The notes under the pieces were generated by a model. The model was not told where the DNA came from, did not search any database, and saw nothing but the letters and a program-made list of their open reading frames with translations. 64,000 nucleotides of DNA. Origin: Parachlamydiales bacterium. Lineage in GTDB: Bacteria > Chlamydiota > Chlamydiia > Chlamydiales > JABDDJ01. Positions 1 to 11,200 of the stretch are shown in pieces. Each line of letters starts with the position of its first letter. Position 1 is the stretch's first letter. The stretch spans positions 124,001 to 188,000 of the forward strand of contig JBAZCF010000002.1 of assembly GCA_041671045.1 (NCBI GenBank), given 5' to 3'. Both the position numbers and the translations under genes were made by a program.

Positions 1-2
1 TC

Positions 3-860
3 CACCTTGTGACAAATTCCCAGGCTGCGCTTTGGCTGGGAGAAGATGGTAAAGGATTTATCCATGATGTACAGTTTATTCATAACCTCCCTTATCTGAT
101 CCTTGTAGAAATCCTACTCTTAGGTGTTCCATTCGCTATCCATATGGGATGGGGGGTTGTTTACGCTTATCAAGCCAGGATAAATTCCTATTCTACAGAT
201 GGCAGTACACCTTCCCTGTCGGAATACCCCCGCAACCACGCATTTACTTGGCAAAGAATTACCTCATGGATTCTGCTTTTTGCGATTATTGGCCATGTCG
301 TCCATATGCGGATTTATAATTATCCGGCCTCCGCATTAAAGGGTGATCAAAAATATTTTGTGCAGCGGGTAAGCGATGATCCGGGCTTGTACACCGTGGC
401 AGAACGTTTAGGGGTTAAAGTATTAAATGCAGAACAAGTAGCTGCGCAGATACCCGCACCCCAAGTCAACATACCCCAAGATACTCCCCCCGAAGCAGCA
501 ATCCTGTTGCGTGAACAAGCCGCACGCCAGCAAGTTGCCTGGGAAGAGGCCCTTCACCAATGGCCCCTGCATTCCGGCCAATCTCTCATCATCGCAAAAG
601 ATTTTGGGACGGCAACCTTATTTATGATCAGGGACACTTTTAAAGATCCCTTAATGGCGGTGCTGTATAGCATATTTGTCGTCGCCACTTGCTTTCACAC
701 CTTTAATGGCTTATGGACGGCATTGATCACATGGGGCATCACCCTTAATCCTCCTATCCAACAAATCTCAAGATATTTTTCCGTCGCATTAATGCTATTA
801 ATCATGGCTTTAGGGCTTGCTGCAGTATGGGGAACTTATTGGCTGAACTTAAGGATTTAA
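3..860 (+). CDS. sdhC: Succinate dehydrogenase cytochrome b subunit, 5'-truncated by window edge
   Basis: Membrane anchor of respiratory complex II; it binds heme b and passes electrons from SdhB to menaquinone in the inner membrane. The frame is open to the window edge and begins His-Leu-Val-Thr-Asn, which matches the HLV.N segment inside helix I of Bacillus-type SdhC. The GTG at 9 is therefore an internal valine and the true start lies upstream. About 285 codons remain. Visible parts are a second helix around IHMGWGVVYAY, a third around ITSWILLFAIIGHVVHMRIY, and two C-terminal helices including VATCFHTFNGLW. Histidines in these helices are probable heme ligands by family analogy. A hydrophilic insert of roughly 90 residues between helices III and IV makes it longer than the Bacillus protein. 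The stop lies 5 bases before the preferred sdhA start. Confidence 0.9.
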   Translation, partial: HLVTNSQAALWLGEDGKGFIHDVQFIHNLPYLILVEILLLGVPFAIHMGWGVVYAYQARINSYSTDGSTPSLSEYPRNHAFTWQRITSWILLFAIIGHVVHMRIYNYPASALKGDQKYFVQRVSDDPGLYTVAERLGVKVLNAEQVAAQIPAPQVNIPQDTPPEAAILLREQAARQQVAWEEALHQWPLHSGQSLIIAKDFGTATLFMIRDTFKDPLMAVLYSIFVVATCFHTFNGLWTALITWGITLNPPIQQISRYFSVALMLLIMALGLAAVWGTYWLNLRI

Positions 861-865
861 GCACT

Positions 866-2758
866 ATGGCACCAAACCATCATAAGGAAGTCATTGTTGT
901 CGGAGGTGGACTTGCAGGTCTTTCTGCTGCAATGAAATTAGCTGAATTAGGCTGCAAAGTAAAGATCGTCTCCGTTACCAAAGTCAAGCGTTCTCATTCT
1001 GTTTGTGCGCAAGGAGGAATCAATGCGGCTATCAATAGTAAAGGTGAGAAGGATTCTCCTTTAATCCATGCCTATGACACCATTAAAGGAGGGGATTTCC
1101 TTGCCGATCAGCCGCCAATACTAGAGATGTGCTTAGCTGGACCTGCTATCATACGTATGCTGGATCGTTTTGGATGTCCATTTAACCGTACCAAGGAAGG
1201 TAAGCTTGACTTCCGAAGATTTGGAGGCACTCTATACAATCGCACAGCCTTTTGCGGAGCTTCTACAGGCCAGCAATTACTTTATGCCTTAGATGAACAA
1301 GTTCGCAGATATGAAGTGAAAGGATTAGTCGAGAAATTTGAACATCACGAATTCATGCGTCTAGCCTTAGATAGCCAAGGCGTAGCGCGAGGCATCGTGA
1401 TGATGGACTTATTTAACTTAAATCTGGAAGTTCTAAAAGCCGATGCTGTCATCATTGCTACGGGCGGTCCCGGGCTGATATTCAAAAAATCCACGAATTC
1501 CACATTCTGTACGGGGGCAGCCAATGGACGCCTCTATATGCAGGGCATGGCGTATGCCAATGGAGAATTCATTCAGATACATCCAACAGCCATTCCAGGA
1601 GAAGATAAGCTCCGGCTGATGTCGGAATCGGCCAGAGGGGAAGGAGGACGCATATGGGTGTGGGGAGATTCTTCTAAGTTTATTGTAGCACCTTCCGGTC
1701 AGACTATTCCTTGCGGCAAAACCGGTGAGCCTTGGTATTTTCTTGAGGAAATGTACCCTGCCTTCGGCAATCTTGTGCCCCGTGACATAGCTGCTAGGGA
1801 AATATTGCGTATTTGTGAACTAGGAATGGGTATCGAAGGTAAAATGCAGGTATATCTGGATGTTTCCCATCTGCCGGAAGCGACCCAGCATAAGTTGGAT
1901 TCTATTTTAGAAATCTATAAGAAGTTTACAGGCGAAGATCCTAGAAAAGTACCGATGAGAATATTCCCTGCAGTCCACTATTCCATGGGGGGCGCTTGGG
2001 TAGATTGGCCTGCCATAGAAGATCCTGACCGTTGGGAGCGCTACAGACAGATGACTAATATTCCGGGTTGTTTTTGCGCAGGGGAAGCGGATTTCCAATT
2101 CCACGGAGCGAATAGGCTGGGAGCTAATTCCCTATTGTCATGTATTTTTGGCGGATTAGTGGCAGGAGGCGAAGTCCCTCGCTATATCAAAAGTTTACAT
2201 AAATCTTGGAGAGATCTTTCTGAAGGCGAATTCAATGCATCCCTGCAGGAAGAGGAAAGCTTTAAAAAAGATTTGCTGAGCCGCGATGGCAATGAAAACG
2301 TTCACCGGCTCCATAATGAGTTGGCAGAGTGGATGGTAGCTAATGTCACCGTCAAGCGTGATAATAAGGACCTAGAACGTACTCTATATAAGATCAAAGA
2401 ACTGCGCGAAAGATATAAGTCGATTAAGTTAGATGACAAATCTACACTGCTTAATCAGACATATACATTTGCAAACCAATTTCGTTACATGCTTGAGTTA
2501 TCCCTGGTGATTACTAAAGGGGCGTTGTTAAGAAATGAATTCAGGGGAGCCCATTTCAAACCTGAATTTCCAAAACGCGATGATGAGAATTGGTTGAAAA
2601 CAACACTAGCGCACTATAGTCCCGATGAGCCGGTGATTACTTACAAGCCTGTAGACACCCGTCATTTCTCACAGTTCATTCACCGGGACTACACCACAGA
2701 ACATAAAGAAGTTCCCGAAGTGCAAAATTTACCTAGGGATATTCCACTGCCCATATAA
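866..2758 (+). CDS. sdhA: Succinate dehydrogenase flavoprotein subunit
   Basis: Oxidises succinate to fumarate with covalently bound FAD, in the TCA cycle and respiratory chain on the cytoplasmic face of the inner membrane. An N-terminal dinucleotide-binding VVGGGLAGLSAA is followed by RSHSVCAQGG, whose His is the expected FAD attachment site. The substrate region HPTAIPG...SESARGEGG and the late FAD-binding GANRLGANSLLS are present. An upstream in-frame ATG at 827 lies inside sdhC. The ATG at 866 is preferred because it follows AAGGA at 851-855 and gives 630 residues beginning MAPNHHKEV, close to the roughly 626 residues I recall for chlamydial SdhA. It is intact and sits in sdhC-sdhA-sdhB order. 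Confidence 0.96.
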   Translation: MAPNHHKEVIVVGGGLAGLSAAMKLAELGCKVKIVSVTKVKRSHSVCAQGGINAAINSKGEKDSPLIHAYDTIKGGDFLADQPPILEMCLAGPAIIRMLDRFGCPFNRTKEGKLDFRRFGGTLYNRTAFCGASTGQQLLYALDEQVRRYEVKGLVEKFEHHEFMRLALDSQGVARGIVMMDLFNLNLEVLKADAVIIATGGPGLIFKKSTNSTFCTGAANGRLYMQGMAYANGEFIQIHPTAIPGEDKLRLMSESARGEGGRIWVWGDSSKFIVAPSGQTIPCGKTGEPWYFLEEMYPAFGNLVPRDIAAREILRICELGMGIEGKMQVYLDVSHLPEATQHKLDSILEIYKKFTGEDPRKVPMRIFPAVHYSMGGAWVDWPAIEDPDRWERYRQMTNIPGCFCAGEADFQFHGANRLGANSLLSCIFGGLVAGGEVPRYIKSLHKSWRDLSEGEFNASLQEEESFKKDLLSRDGNENVHRLHNELAEWMVANVTVKRDNKDLERTLYKIKELRERYKSIKLDDKSTLLNQTYTFANQFRYMLELSLVITKGALLRNEFRGAHFKPEFPKRDDENWLKTTLAHYSPDEPVITYKPVDTRHFSQFIHRDYTTEHKEVPEVQNLPRDIPLPI

Positions 2759-2768
2759 GAGAAAAATA

Positions 2769-3551
2769 ATGAGCGAGCAAGAGAACAAAACCTTTATATT
2801 AAAAATCTATCGTGGAACTCCCGGAAACCAATATTGGGAGGAGTTTGAACTTTTGCTCCAAGAAGGGATGAATATCATCTCGGCCCTCATGGAAATCCAA
2901 CTTAATCCTGTCACAAGTAATGGCAAGAAAGTATCGCCTATTTCCTGGGAACAAGGTTGTTTGGAAGAAGTCTGCGGATCTTGCTCTATGCTTATCAATG
3001 GTAAACCCCGCCAAGCTTGTACCGCATTGATTGGATCTCTCATTCAGGAAAAGGGGAGTACTACTATCACTCTAGCGCCCTTTACAAAGTTCCCTCTAAT
3101 ACGGGATTTGGTTGTGAACCGGGACAGTATGTTTGATAATTTGAAGAAGGTCCATGCTTGGGTAGATGCTGAAGGATTGTATGATAGGGGATTTGGTCCT
3201 GAAATTAGCCCTGCGAAACAAGAAGTAATGTACGAGCTCTCTACTTGCATGACGTGCGGTTGCTGTGTGGAGGCGTGTCCCCAAGTTAGCTCCAAATCCA
3301 AGTTTGTGGGTCCTCAAATTATTTCACAGGTAAGACTGTTCGATATGCACCCTATAGGAAAGCAGTTGAAGCCGCAGCGCATGCAAGAAATGATGGCACC
3401 TGAAGGGATAAATGCTTGTGGAAATGCGCAGAACTGTGTCCGCGTTTGCCCTAAAAAAATTCCACTTACAGATTCAATAGCGGAAGTTTACCGCGACGTT
3501 ACTCTCTTTGCTCTCAAAAAGCTGTTTAGCCTCCCTGGAAGAGACGAGTAG
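2769..3551 (+). CDS. sdhB: Succinate dehydrogenase iron-sulfur subunit
   Basis: Carries electrons from the SdhA flavin to the quinone site through three iron-sulfur clusters. The N-terminal ferredoxin-like domain has the [2Fe-2S] ligands in CLEEVCGSCSMLINGKP plus RQAC. The C-terminal domain has CMTCGCCVEACP for the [4Fe-4S] cluster and CGNAQNCVRVCPKKIPL for the third cluster. It is 260 residues, a normal length. It starts 10 bases after sdhA behind a purine-rich AAGAGAAAA and is clearly in the same operon. About 200 bases without a gene follow, containing the promoter of the next gene. Confidence 0.95.
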   Translation: MSEQENKTFILKIYRGTPGNQYWEEFELLLQEGMNIISALMEIQLNPVTSNGKKVSPISWEQGCLEEVCGSCSMLINGKPRQACTALIGSLIQEKGSTTITLAPFTKFPLIRDLVVNRDSMFDNLKKVHAWVDAEGLYDRGFGPEISPAKQEVMYELSTCMTCGCCVEACPQVSSKSKFVGPQIISQVRLFDMHPIGKQLKPQRMQEMMAPEGINACGNAQNCVRVCPKKIPLTDSIAEVYRDVTLFALKKLFSLPGRDE

Positions 3552-3687
3552 AAAAAATAGACTATTTGCTTTGTCTCATTGAAATGCAACTGCATATGCA
3601 ATAAGAATATTGTAAGGCAGTTTTAAAAAGTATAGCATCAATAGCCCTTCTAATGAATTATTTGTCCTTGATCCTTCAACCGAATGG

Positions 3688-3715
3688 TTGAAATCAACAC
3701 AATTTACTGTATACT
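3688..3715 (+). promoter_or_regulatory. Sigma-70-like promoter for the GT39 gene
   Basis: TTGAAA at 3688-3693 and TATACT at 3710-3715 are separated by 16 bases, 35 bases before the ATG at 3751. The same transcript could read into the giant gene at 5265, because only 20 bases separate the two genes. Prediction from consensus match only. Confidence 0.5.
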
Positions 3716-3750
3716 TTTGCGTTATCTGCAACTTTTACAAATAAAACTTC

Positions 3751-5244
3751 ATGTCACGTTATAGCTGCATTCTTATTGGAATTATTCTAATTAAAACCTT
3801 AGCTTTTGGCTTGTACATTTCGCAAGGTTATGTGGGCCTTGGACCTGATGAAGCGCAATATTGGACATGGAGCCGCCATATAGACTGGGGTTATTATAGC
3901 AAACCGCCTGGCATTGCGCTTCAGATTGCAGCAGGCACAGCTATTTTTGGCGATACGGAATTAGGTGTACGTTTCGGATCTTTGGTATTAGCAGCATGCA
4001 TTCCGCTAACAATATATGCGTTGACATTCATGGGGGGCTTAAGCAGGATTATTGCCTTTTGGGCAGCTTTAGCTTTTGCATTCAGCCCGCTAGGGATGAT
4101 GTCGTCCCTTTTAGCTATTACTGATGTAGGAATGGCCTTATCGTGGGTTCTAGCTGCATATTGGATGATAAGATGCCTACGTCAAAATGCAGAAGTAAAT
4201 TATATTATCCCGGGATTACTTATTGCTTGCGGGGCTATTTTCAAGTGGCCCGTCTACTTTTTCTGGACTGCTGTAGCATTAGGGATGTTATTTTTGCCTG
4301 CATTGAGAAGCCGGACAGTCATTTATGGTTTTCTAATATCTCTTTTAGGATTGGTTCCGGTGCTTATCTGGAATATTCAACATGATTGGGTGACATTCAG
4401 GCATGTAGGTGTGACAATAGCCGGGGGGCACGGAGCAGAGTTGGGAACTACTTTATTGATGAAAGGAAATGTATTGGAGTTTCTCGGTGCTCAAATGCTT
4501 CTTGTTTCGCCCATCTTATTTATTCTAATGCTTTGTGGATGGGTTTATGTCTATCGACACCGGAAAGTAGAGATACCCTTGCTGCTTCGGTGGGGCGCAC
4601 TTACATCATCAGCATTTGTTGCAGCATTTACAGCCGCTGCCTGCCTGCAAAAAATTCAAGGAAATTGGTGTGTATTTGCCTATCTAATAGTTTTTCCTTT
4701 GATTGTATGGATAAGCCTTAAGTGGGCGCGCATCGGGATCATTTTTTCTCTCTTATTGTGCGTACTATTACTATCAGTACCCTTTCTGCAGGATAATGGA
4801 ATAGGTTTGGGATTGCGTTGGAGTCCTTTTAAGCATAACATGGGCTGGGGTAAACTCAGCCCCGGCCTTTTACAAAAAGGGTATAATCCTGCAAAAGATT
4901 TTCTTTTTGGCGAGTCGTACCAAACAACAAGTCTTTTAAGCTTCTATGGACCGGAACAAAAGAAAGCCTATTTTCTTAATCTAGAGGGTGCACGTCATAA
5001 TCAGTTTGACATATGGCCAGGGATGAAGGAAGAGCAGCTTGGAAAGACAGGATATTTTGTCCAAGTTGTGTATAAATCGCCGGAAGACTGTGATATAAAT
5101 AAGCTGAAACAACTCCAAGAGTATTTTAAAAAAATTGAATGCCTAGGCCTCTATCCGCTGCTATCTTCAGAGGCCAAATTTATCCGCATATGGCGTTGCG
5201 AGGAATATAACGGTACAATCCCCCTTCAGAACACTAAATATTAA
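3751..5244 (+). CDS. GT39/ArnT-like polyprenyl-linked sugar glycosyltransferase, membrane protein
   Basis: A 497-residue polytopic membrane protein. The N-terminal helix is followed by a periplasmic loop GPDEAQYWTWSRHIDWGYYS then KPPG. This is the signature loop of the PMT/ArnT (glycosyltransferase family 39) fold, in which the acidic DE pair is catalytic. About ten hydrophobic segments follow, then a soluble C-terminal part from about residue 360. By family it would move a sugar from a lipid carrier onto an envelope lipid or protein on the outer side of the inner membrane; the acceptor cannot be told. No clear Shine-Dalgarno precedes the ATG. It is followed after 20 bases by the first giant gene, so the two are probably cotranscribed. 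Confidence 0.8.
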   Translation: MSRYSCILIGIILIKTLAFGLYISQGYVGLGPDEAQYWTWSRHIDWGYYSKPPGIALQIAAGTAIFGDTELGVRFGSLVLAACIPLTIYALTFMGGLSRIIAFWAALAFAFSPLGMMSSLLAITDVGMALSWVLAAYWMIRCLRQNAEVNYIIPGLLIACGAIFKWPVYFFWTAVALGMLFLPALRSRTVIYGFLISLLGLVPVLIWNIQHDWVTFRHVGVTIAGGHGAELGTTLLMKGNVLEFLGAQMLLVSPILFILMLCGWVYVYRHRKVEIPLLLRWGALTSSAFVAAFTAAACLQKIQGNWCVFAYLIVFPLIVWISLKWARIGIIFSLLLCVLLLSVPFLQDNGIGLGLRWSPFKHNMGWGKLSPGLLQKGYNPAKDFLFGESYQTTSLLSFYGPEQKKAYFLNLEGARHNQFDIWPGMKEEQLGKTGYFVQVVYKSPEDCDINKLKQLQEYFKKIECLGLYPLLSSEAKFIRIWRCEEYNGTIPLQNTKY

Positions 5245-5264
5245 CTTCTATAGAGATCTCCCTT

Positions 5265-8200
5265 ATGTGCGGAATTATTGACGCAGTAAAGCATTATTTT
5301 TTTCCTATTAACGATATTACCCTTACAAAGATCAATACTACCATAGAAGACTTGGAGAGCAATGTCGAGACTCCTGAAAACCAGGAGAAGTTCATTGCTG
5401 AATATTCTCTTTTGCGTAAAGAAATTCCCTTTGAGTTGCCCACAGATAAATCAGATTTTGAAATGATCCGCCTGCTAGCAATATCATTTCAAAAAGATAA
5501 TTTAAACACTGTTATAGAGGCGCGTTGTTCTCAATTTCTTGAGGAATTTCAACATGTGGATTTATTTGAAAAATATGAACAGGAATATTTAGCTCTACAA
5601 GAGATACCAGAGCAACATTCCAATGTTGAAGATTTAAAAGAGGACCACATTAAACGTCTTGCAGAGCGTTATGAGGAGTTTAGCAAGGATAAGCCTTTAT
5701 GGATATATATGGGCCCTAACGTTTTTGTGAAGCTAGATTTAGCGTCGGGCAGTTTGATTCTTTTTAACAATAACCAGAAGGAACAAAAATATAATCCCGG
5801 AATATGCGGATTATATTCTTCAAATGTATGTGATAAGTCGGGAGATAAAAGACGAAAATATACTTTATATCGCTTTGACCCCAAAAAAATCCCTGAGGAT
5901 AAATCTCTTTTTGTAGCACTTTCAAGAATGGCTGTACAAGATGAGAAAATAATATACTTTCAGGATAGAGTCTTACCTTATGCAGACCTTTCATACGTGC
6001 CCAGCTACGATTATCATTTCCAAGAAAGATATGAGGTGCAGCAGGAAAACCCATTACAGTCACTGCTTCACTATTCAGTCATGGGTTCTTTTAAAGGGGA
6101 TATTCCTGAGGGTGCAAAGGAGGATACTGTCTTTAGAAAATTCATCTTTTATTTCCAGCTGTATAAGATCATTTCCGAAATAAACAAATCTGTCTCTCCA
6201 GATATTTTGAGAGAACTTATTGGAGAAATGGAGATTTTAATTACTCAGATGGATTCTCTACTGCGTCTCGGCTGCCTGCAGGAAGATGAATTAAAGTGTT
6301 TAAAAGCAACTTATCTTGATTTGTTAAAAAGGCATGAAGTTTGCAAGCATAAGTCTGATATACATAAGGATAATATCCAGATTTGCCGTGAGGTAGGAGT
6401 ACTTCCGGAGGCGCCAAAACATTCTCCCATTATAAGTACATCATCCCGTTCAATATCACGCATTGATCCTACAATCCATGGTGTCAAAGAAGGTGCTGAT
6501 GAGGAATGCTTTTCCCCACGGTCATTGGGAACAATACGGGCGCTTGAGCGGGTTAAAGGCCACCGGTTCGAAGATAATTCAAACAGTGAATTAGAAAATA
6601 TTGCGGAAATTTTTAGTGACTCTGCAGATACCTTCAAGATCCGCTTTAGTCTGGTACTTAACAGTAATAATGAAATTATTGAGCATAAAGAAGACCGTTC
6701 AAAAATCAGTGTAGAACAACAAACTGAGCATACCTTTGTTTTAAAAGAAAGTTTCAAAAAGCTTATCGTTCTTTTACCTATTCCTACAGATGAGCCCGAT
6801 AATTTTTGGAATACCATCGATAATCCCGCTGCCTATTTAAACACTTTAGATAAGCTGAGTGCCTCGTTGCATAAACTTTTTGAAGCTTACGACGAAGGGA
6901 TTATCTTTGAAGGGATGATTCTGAATTATCATATCTTAGCTTGTATAGACCACTTATGCCGAAAAAATACCAAAGCACACCTTGATTCATTTAAAGTCTA
7001 TCACTACGAATATATTAAGCTTTTATCTAACCCTCAATGCGTTTTAGATAGTCCAGTAGTACAGGAAAAGGCTTTTAAAATCGCACAATATTTCGATCCA
7101 TCCTACCAGCTACATAAAATCGTTTCAGGTGCGGGATGGTCTTGGGAGGAATGTGCGGATAGTGTTCAAAAAAGCGCATTTGCCCTCCTGTCTGTAAACG
7201 TCACAAATACATTCTTCAAGAAGACGACAACAGTCAAGCCACTCCTTTGGGAAACCGGTAGTAATGCCGGTGACTGCCGTGACAAGATGGGGCAGACGTA
7301 TGCTTATTATAAACAGTTTATTGACGATAAAGAAATCAATGCAGTATGGGCTGCGTTAGGCGATGCTGCTCCAAAAACTGAAGGCGAAAAAATCCTATGG
7401 ATTGCGGCTGATAGCTTAAAGGAAACATCTTTGCTGCCAATGGAGACGGCTTATTTGCAAAGAGCTGTGGTTCGTTCCATTGCACTTAACTACATTTCGG
7501 AGTCTAGTAAATACAAAAATGCATCGATAATACCTATTATCTTACCTTTTGGAGATAATCAAACGTTGGACTATTCAAAACTCCACGTTCAAGTAGATTC
7601 TCCATCATCTTTAGAGGATATCGATACAAATATTGATTTGGTGAAGGCTGAAGAATGGCGCAAGCAACAAATTCTCTTTGGTTTTTCTAATCTACAGTTA
7701 GAGGGCAAAGCACCCTTATGGAGAATGGAGAAAAACTTATTTAAAGCATCAGGCAAAGCCCCCCTCACCGCTCCAAGTCAAAATAAGATTATTAAAGATC
7801 CTACGCTATATCCCTACATTGAGCATATACAGCTGTGGTGCAATCCCTTTGATAGTATCAACCGATGGATCAATCATCTGTTTAGAAATAACGCCCTTTT
7901 AGAAGACCGGAATAAGCGGAACGAGTTTTTTGATGCCCTATTCCAATTTGGGAGATTGAAACTCCAACTATTATGCCAGCCAGCCTTCATCCATAGATTA
8001 AAAGCCTGGATGCAAAATTCGCTCTTCTTTGCCCTTTCTCATGGTAATTATGAACTTGTTAAAGACTTATGTTTGAATTTTGCGAAACTTTTAAAATTTA
8101 TCAACCATCTTTCTGTAGAAGGAACTGAGCTTTTTACGGATATGAACACTTGGCTGAAAAAGGACGTCCTTCCTTTATGCAGCACACCTAAAGATAGATA

Positions 8201-11200
8201 TTGGCTCCATCTGAATTTATTAAAAATTCAGATATCAGGCGGCGTTTTAAATAAAGTTGAAGAGTTTGTTATTAGCGCTGCCATCGTTCTTTTCACAAAG
8301 AAATATGTCAGTTTAGAAGACCAAAGCGGAGTAAGAGAAATAGCCGGCCGTTTCCAATCCATGATCAGCATAAAGCATAGGGAATTTGGCTTGACTATCT
8401 TTAAAGCTGTAGCAGAGATTTATGACCTTCCTATAGGCACTCATGTTATCACCACGGCAAAAAAAATTTCCTGCGGCGGGTATGAGCTGAATTTAGATAC
8501 GTTTCAAGTAAAACTTAATGGCCTCCCGCTGTGTCATCGTATCCCCGAACAATTTCTAAATCTCAAAGCGTTCAAGCATTACTACGGAATGGAATTAAAT
8601 CGGTTTATCCATGAAGACTATTATAAGGATTATGATGTCTTGTTAGAGGATAACTATTATGTATTAGTGCCTAAGTCAAAAAATGACAATTTGGAAACTT
8701 ACTTTATAGGCTTTTATCCCCTGACTGCAAAATCTACCGAGCTTGTACCTGTTATAGAAAAGGTTTTCGAAGGAAAGAGGTATGTCCTTACAAATAGGAA
8801 TGATCTAAAGCATTTCACGCCCGACCATCTATGGTTTGTTGAAGGACAGGACACACTTTGGCAGGAAAAAAAGGGTTTAAATATTCTTATTGAAAAGGCC
8901 AAAGGAGAAAAAATATCTATTCAGTGTTCCAAGGATGTAGAAAAGCCTGTTTTACTTAGGCCAACTGAAATTATTTTTAATGGAAGATTATTATTAAGCG
9001 CAAATCAGGTAAGTCCAAACCTAGTAAATCTTCTTAAGAAGTTCCATAGAGTTCCTGCAATCCAGTTCTGGTGCAACCCTGAAACCAAGGTATTGAAATC
9101 CATTAAATTACCGGAATGCAATTTAAGTTTTACTGTGGACGATCAACATAGAATTTGTTGTGATCAATATCACGGATATTTTCTGGCAGATGCTTTGACC
9201 CCCGGAAAACTTCCACTAGACCATTCTCGATCCCTGATATTAGTCAATCATAACAATCAAATTAAACAGCTTATTATTCAACACAGCCAGGGTTCAATAA
9301 TATGTGAGTATGATTATGAGAATTATGAGGAGAAAAATCCTGTTCCTAAAGGAACATATTCAAGCTTGATCCTAATAAAAGACTATGTTGAGAGGGGACT
9401 ATATGAAGAAGCTTCCACACTTATCAGTAACTTATCGGGCTTGTTTAAGCTTAAGTATGTTGAAACTAACCTCATTGGAAAAATTCTCGCAAGGCTTAAA
9501 AAGGAAGGAGAATGTCCTAAAGCTAGTGCTTTAGTGCTGAAATTAAGCCTTTATGAATATGAACAAAAAAGTTTGCATACGAATAAACCTGTCGATGCTG
9601 AAGTATTGCTTAATGGATATATATCTTTCATAGCATATCGTGCGGAGTGTTTGGATTGCGACCTTACAGAAAGGGAAGAGAAGCTCCTTTTAGATATCCT
9701 TATCACTTATTATGATGATAAATTAGAGCAACGCATCAAACCTTCCATAGCAGCCTATTGGACTTACTACATTGAAGGACGTCGTCGAGAGCATTTCAAG
9801 CAACGTTTGGCTTGCATCGAAGGGAAAAATTCTGTAACTCATATTATTCCTCTCTTACGAGAAGGCCCACAAACGACCATTCCTGATATTCCTGTTTCTT
9901 CATTGATCGCCAACCTTAAAGAACTTTCAAAAAAGTTAAAGAAAGAAATCGATGATCAAAAACGTCTCAAGATCCAATGGAAGCAGCCTCAAACCATAGC
10001 TGAAGAATTAGAACACTTATCTTTGGTTTTCGAGATCAAACGCCCTATTTCTAGCTCGATTCCCCCTTCTTTAACACATCTACATACCTATTTCTTTATA
10101 TACTATAAGTTCCTTTGCGAGGACGCCACTGAGGAAGAAAGGAAAAACTTTGCTAAGGCTCTATTGTTAGTTAATGATACCACCGGAATTATTTTCACAC
10201 TTCGAAAAGTATGCTTATCACCTCATGGTAGGATTAGCTTAGCTTCGTTACTTGAAATTTATCGTCAATCAGATCATTCAGGACCTTCATTTTGGAAATG
10301 GGTAGGAGCCTCTTGCAAAGGTTTGGAGCTGTATATGAAAATGTGGGGAATAGTGCGCTTCCAGTGGATTCGCCATACAGCCTCTCATATATTCTCTAGC
10401 ATTAATAAAATTTATCAATTTTCCACTGTATATTTTAAAGCTTATTCACAGCCCAATCTTATCAAAGATAAATGCTCATTTACGTTCCAAGCGATAGATT
10501 GTAGCGCCATTGACCAGGAATTTAATGAAGGGAATAGCGCTATATCGAAAAAATATTTTGAATTCATTGACGGAACATACAACGAGTTGCATCAGGACTC
10601 TTTAAATAGTGCTTGCGAGGATTTGGAAACACATATTCAGAAAAATAACCGCTTTTTAAACCAAGAACTTCAAAGGCTTGTTTTTCTCACCAATACTCCC
10701 CACGGTAAAGGATATATGGATGAGTTAATGCGGCACGTTCAAAGAAAGCATCTGGATGCAAAAAAACTATTTACTGCCTTTGCAAATGCTACTGATAGTG
10801 CTTTGATGGCTCTTACAACATATAAAGATAAAGCTGAATTTACTAAGTTTCTGATGTGTTTGAATGTTCATTACCAGAAAATAAATAGGATCCAACAACT
10901 GGAAAGAGCTCTTCTACAGTTGAAAAATGCACAGAATGCTGCAGGGAACGTAAGAGTAAAGTTGCTGCAAGAAGCATGCAACATACTAAATTCACAGCCG
11001 GCCTATGTAAGATCCACACACATTGAAAGCAGGATCAAACTAGCGCAAGAAATTCAATTGGGATTTTTTGTAAATGAGCGTCAATCTAAGCTTTTAAATG
11101 ATGCCATGGCAAATGCAGACAAAGGTGTAATAATCAAAGCACCCCCTGGATTTGGTAAAAGCTCTTTCATCCGCAATGCTATCAATTTATTAACTTCCTT

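Noticed and set aside
9..860. GTG at position 9 as the start of sdhC
   Set aside because: Codons upstream (His-Leu) continue the family motif HLV.N, so the gene is cut by the window edge.
827..865. Upstream ATG for sdhA
   Set aside because: It lies inside sdhC and adds 13 non-conserved residues; ATG 866 has a Shine-Dalgarno and the expected length.
6311..6817. 168-codon minus-strand frame inside giant gene 1
   Set aside because: Antisense to a long intact gene, no ribosome binding site, low-complexity Ser/Leu composition.
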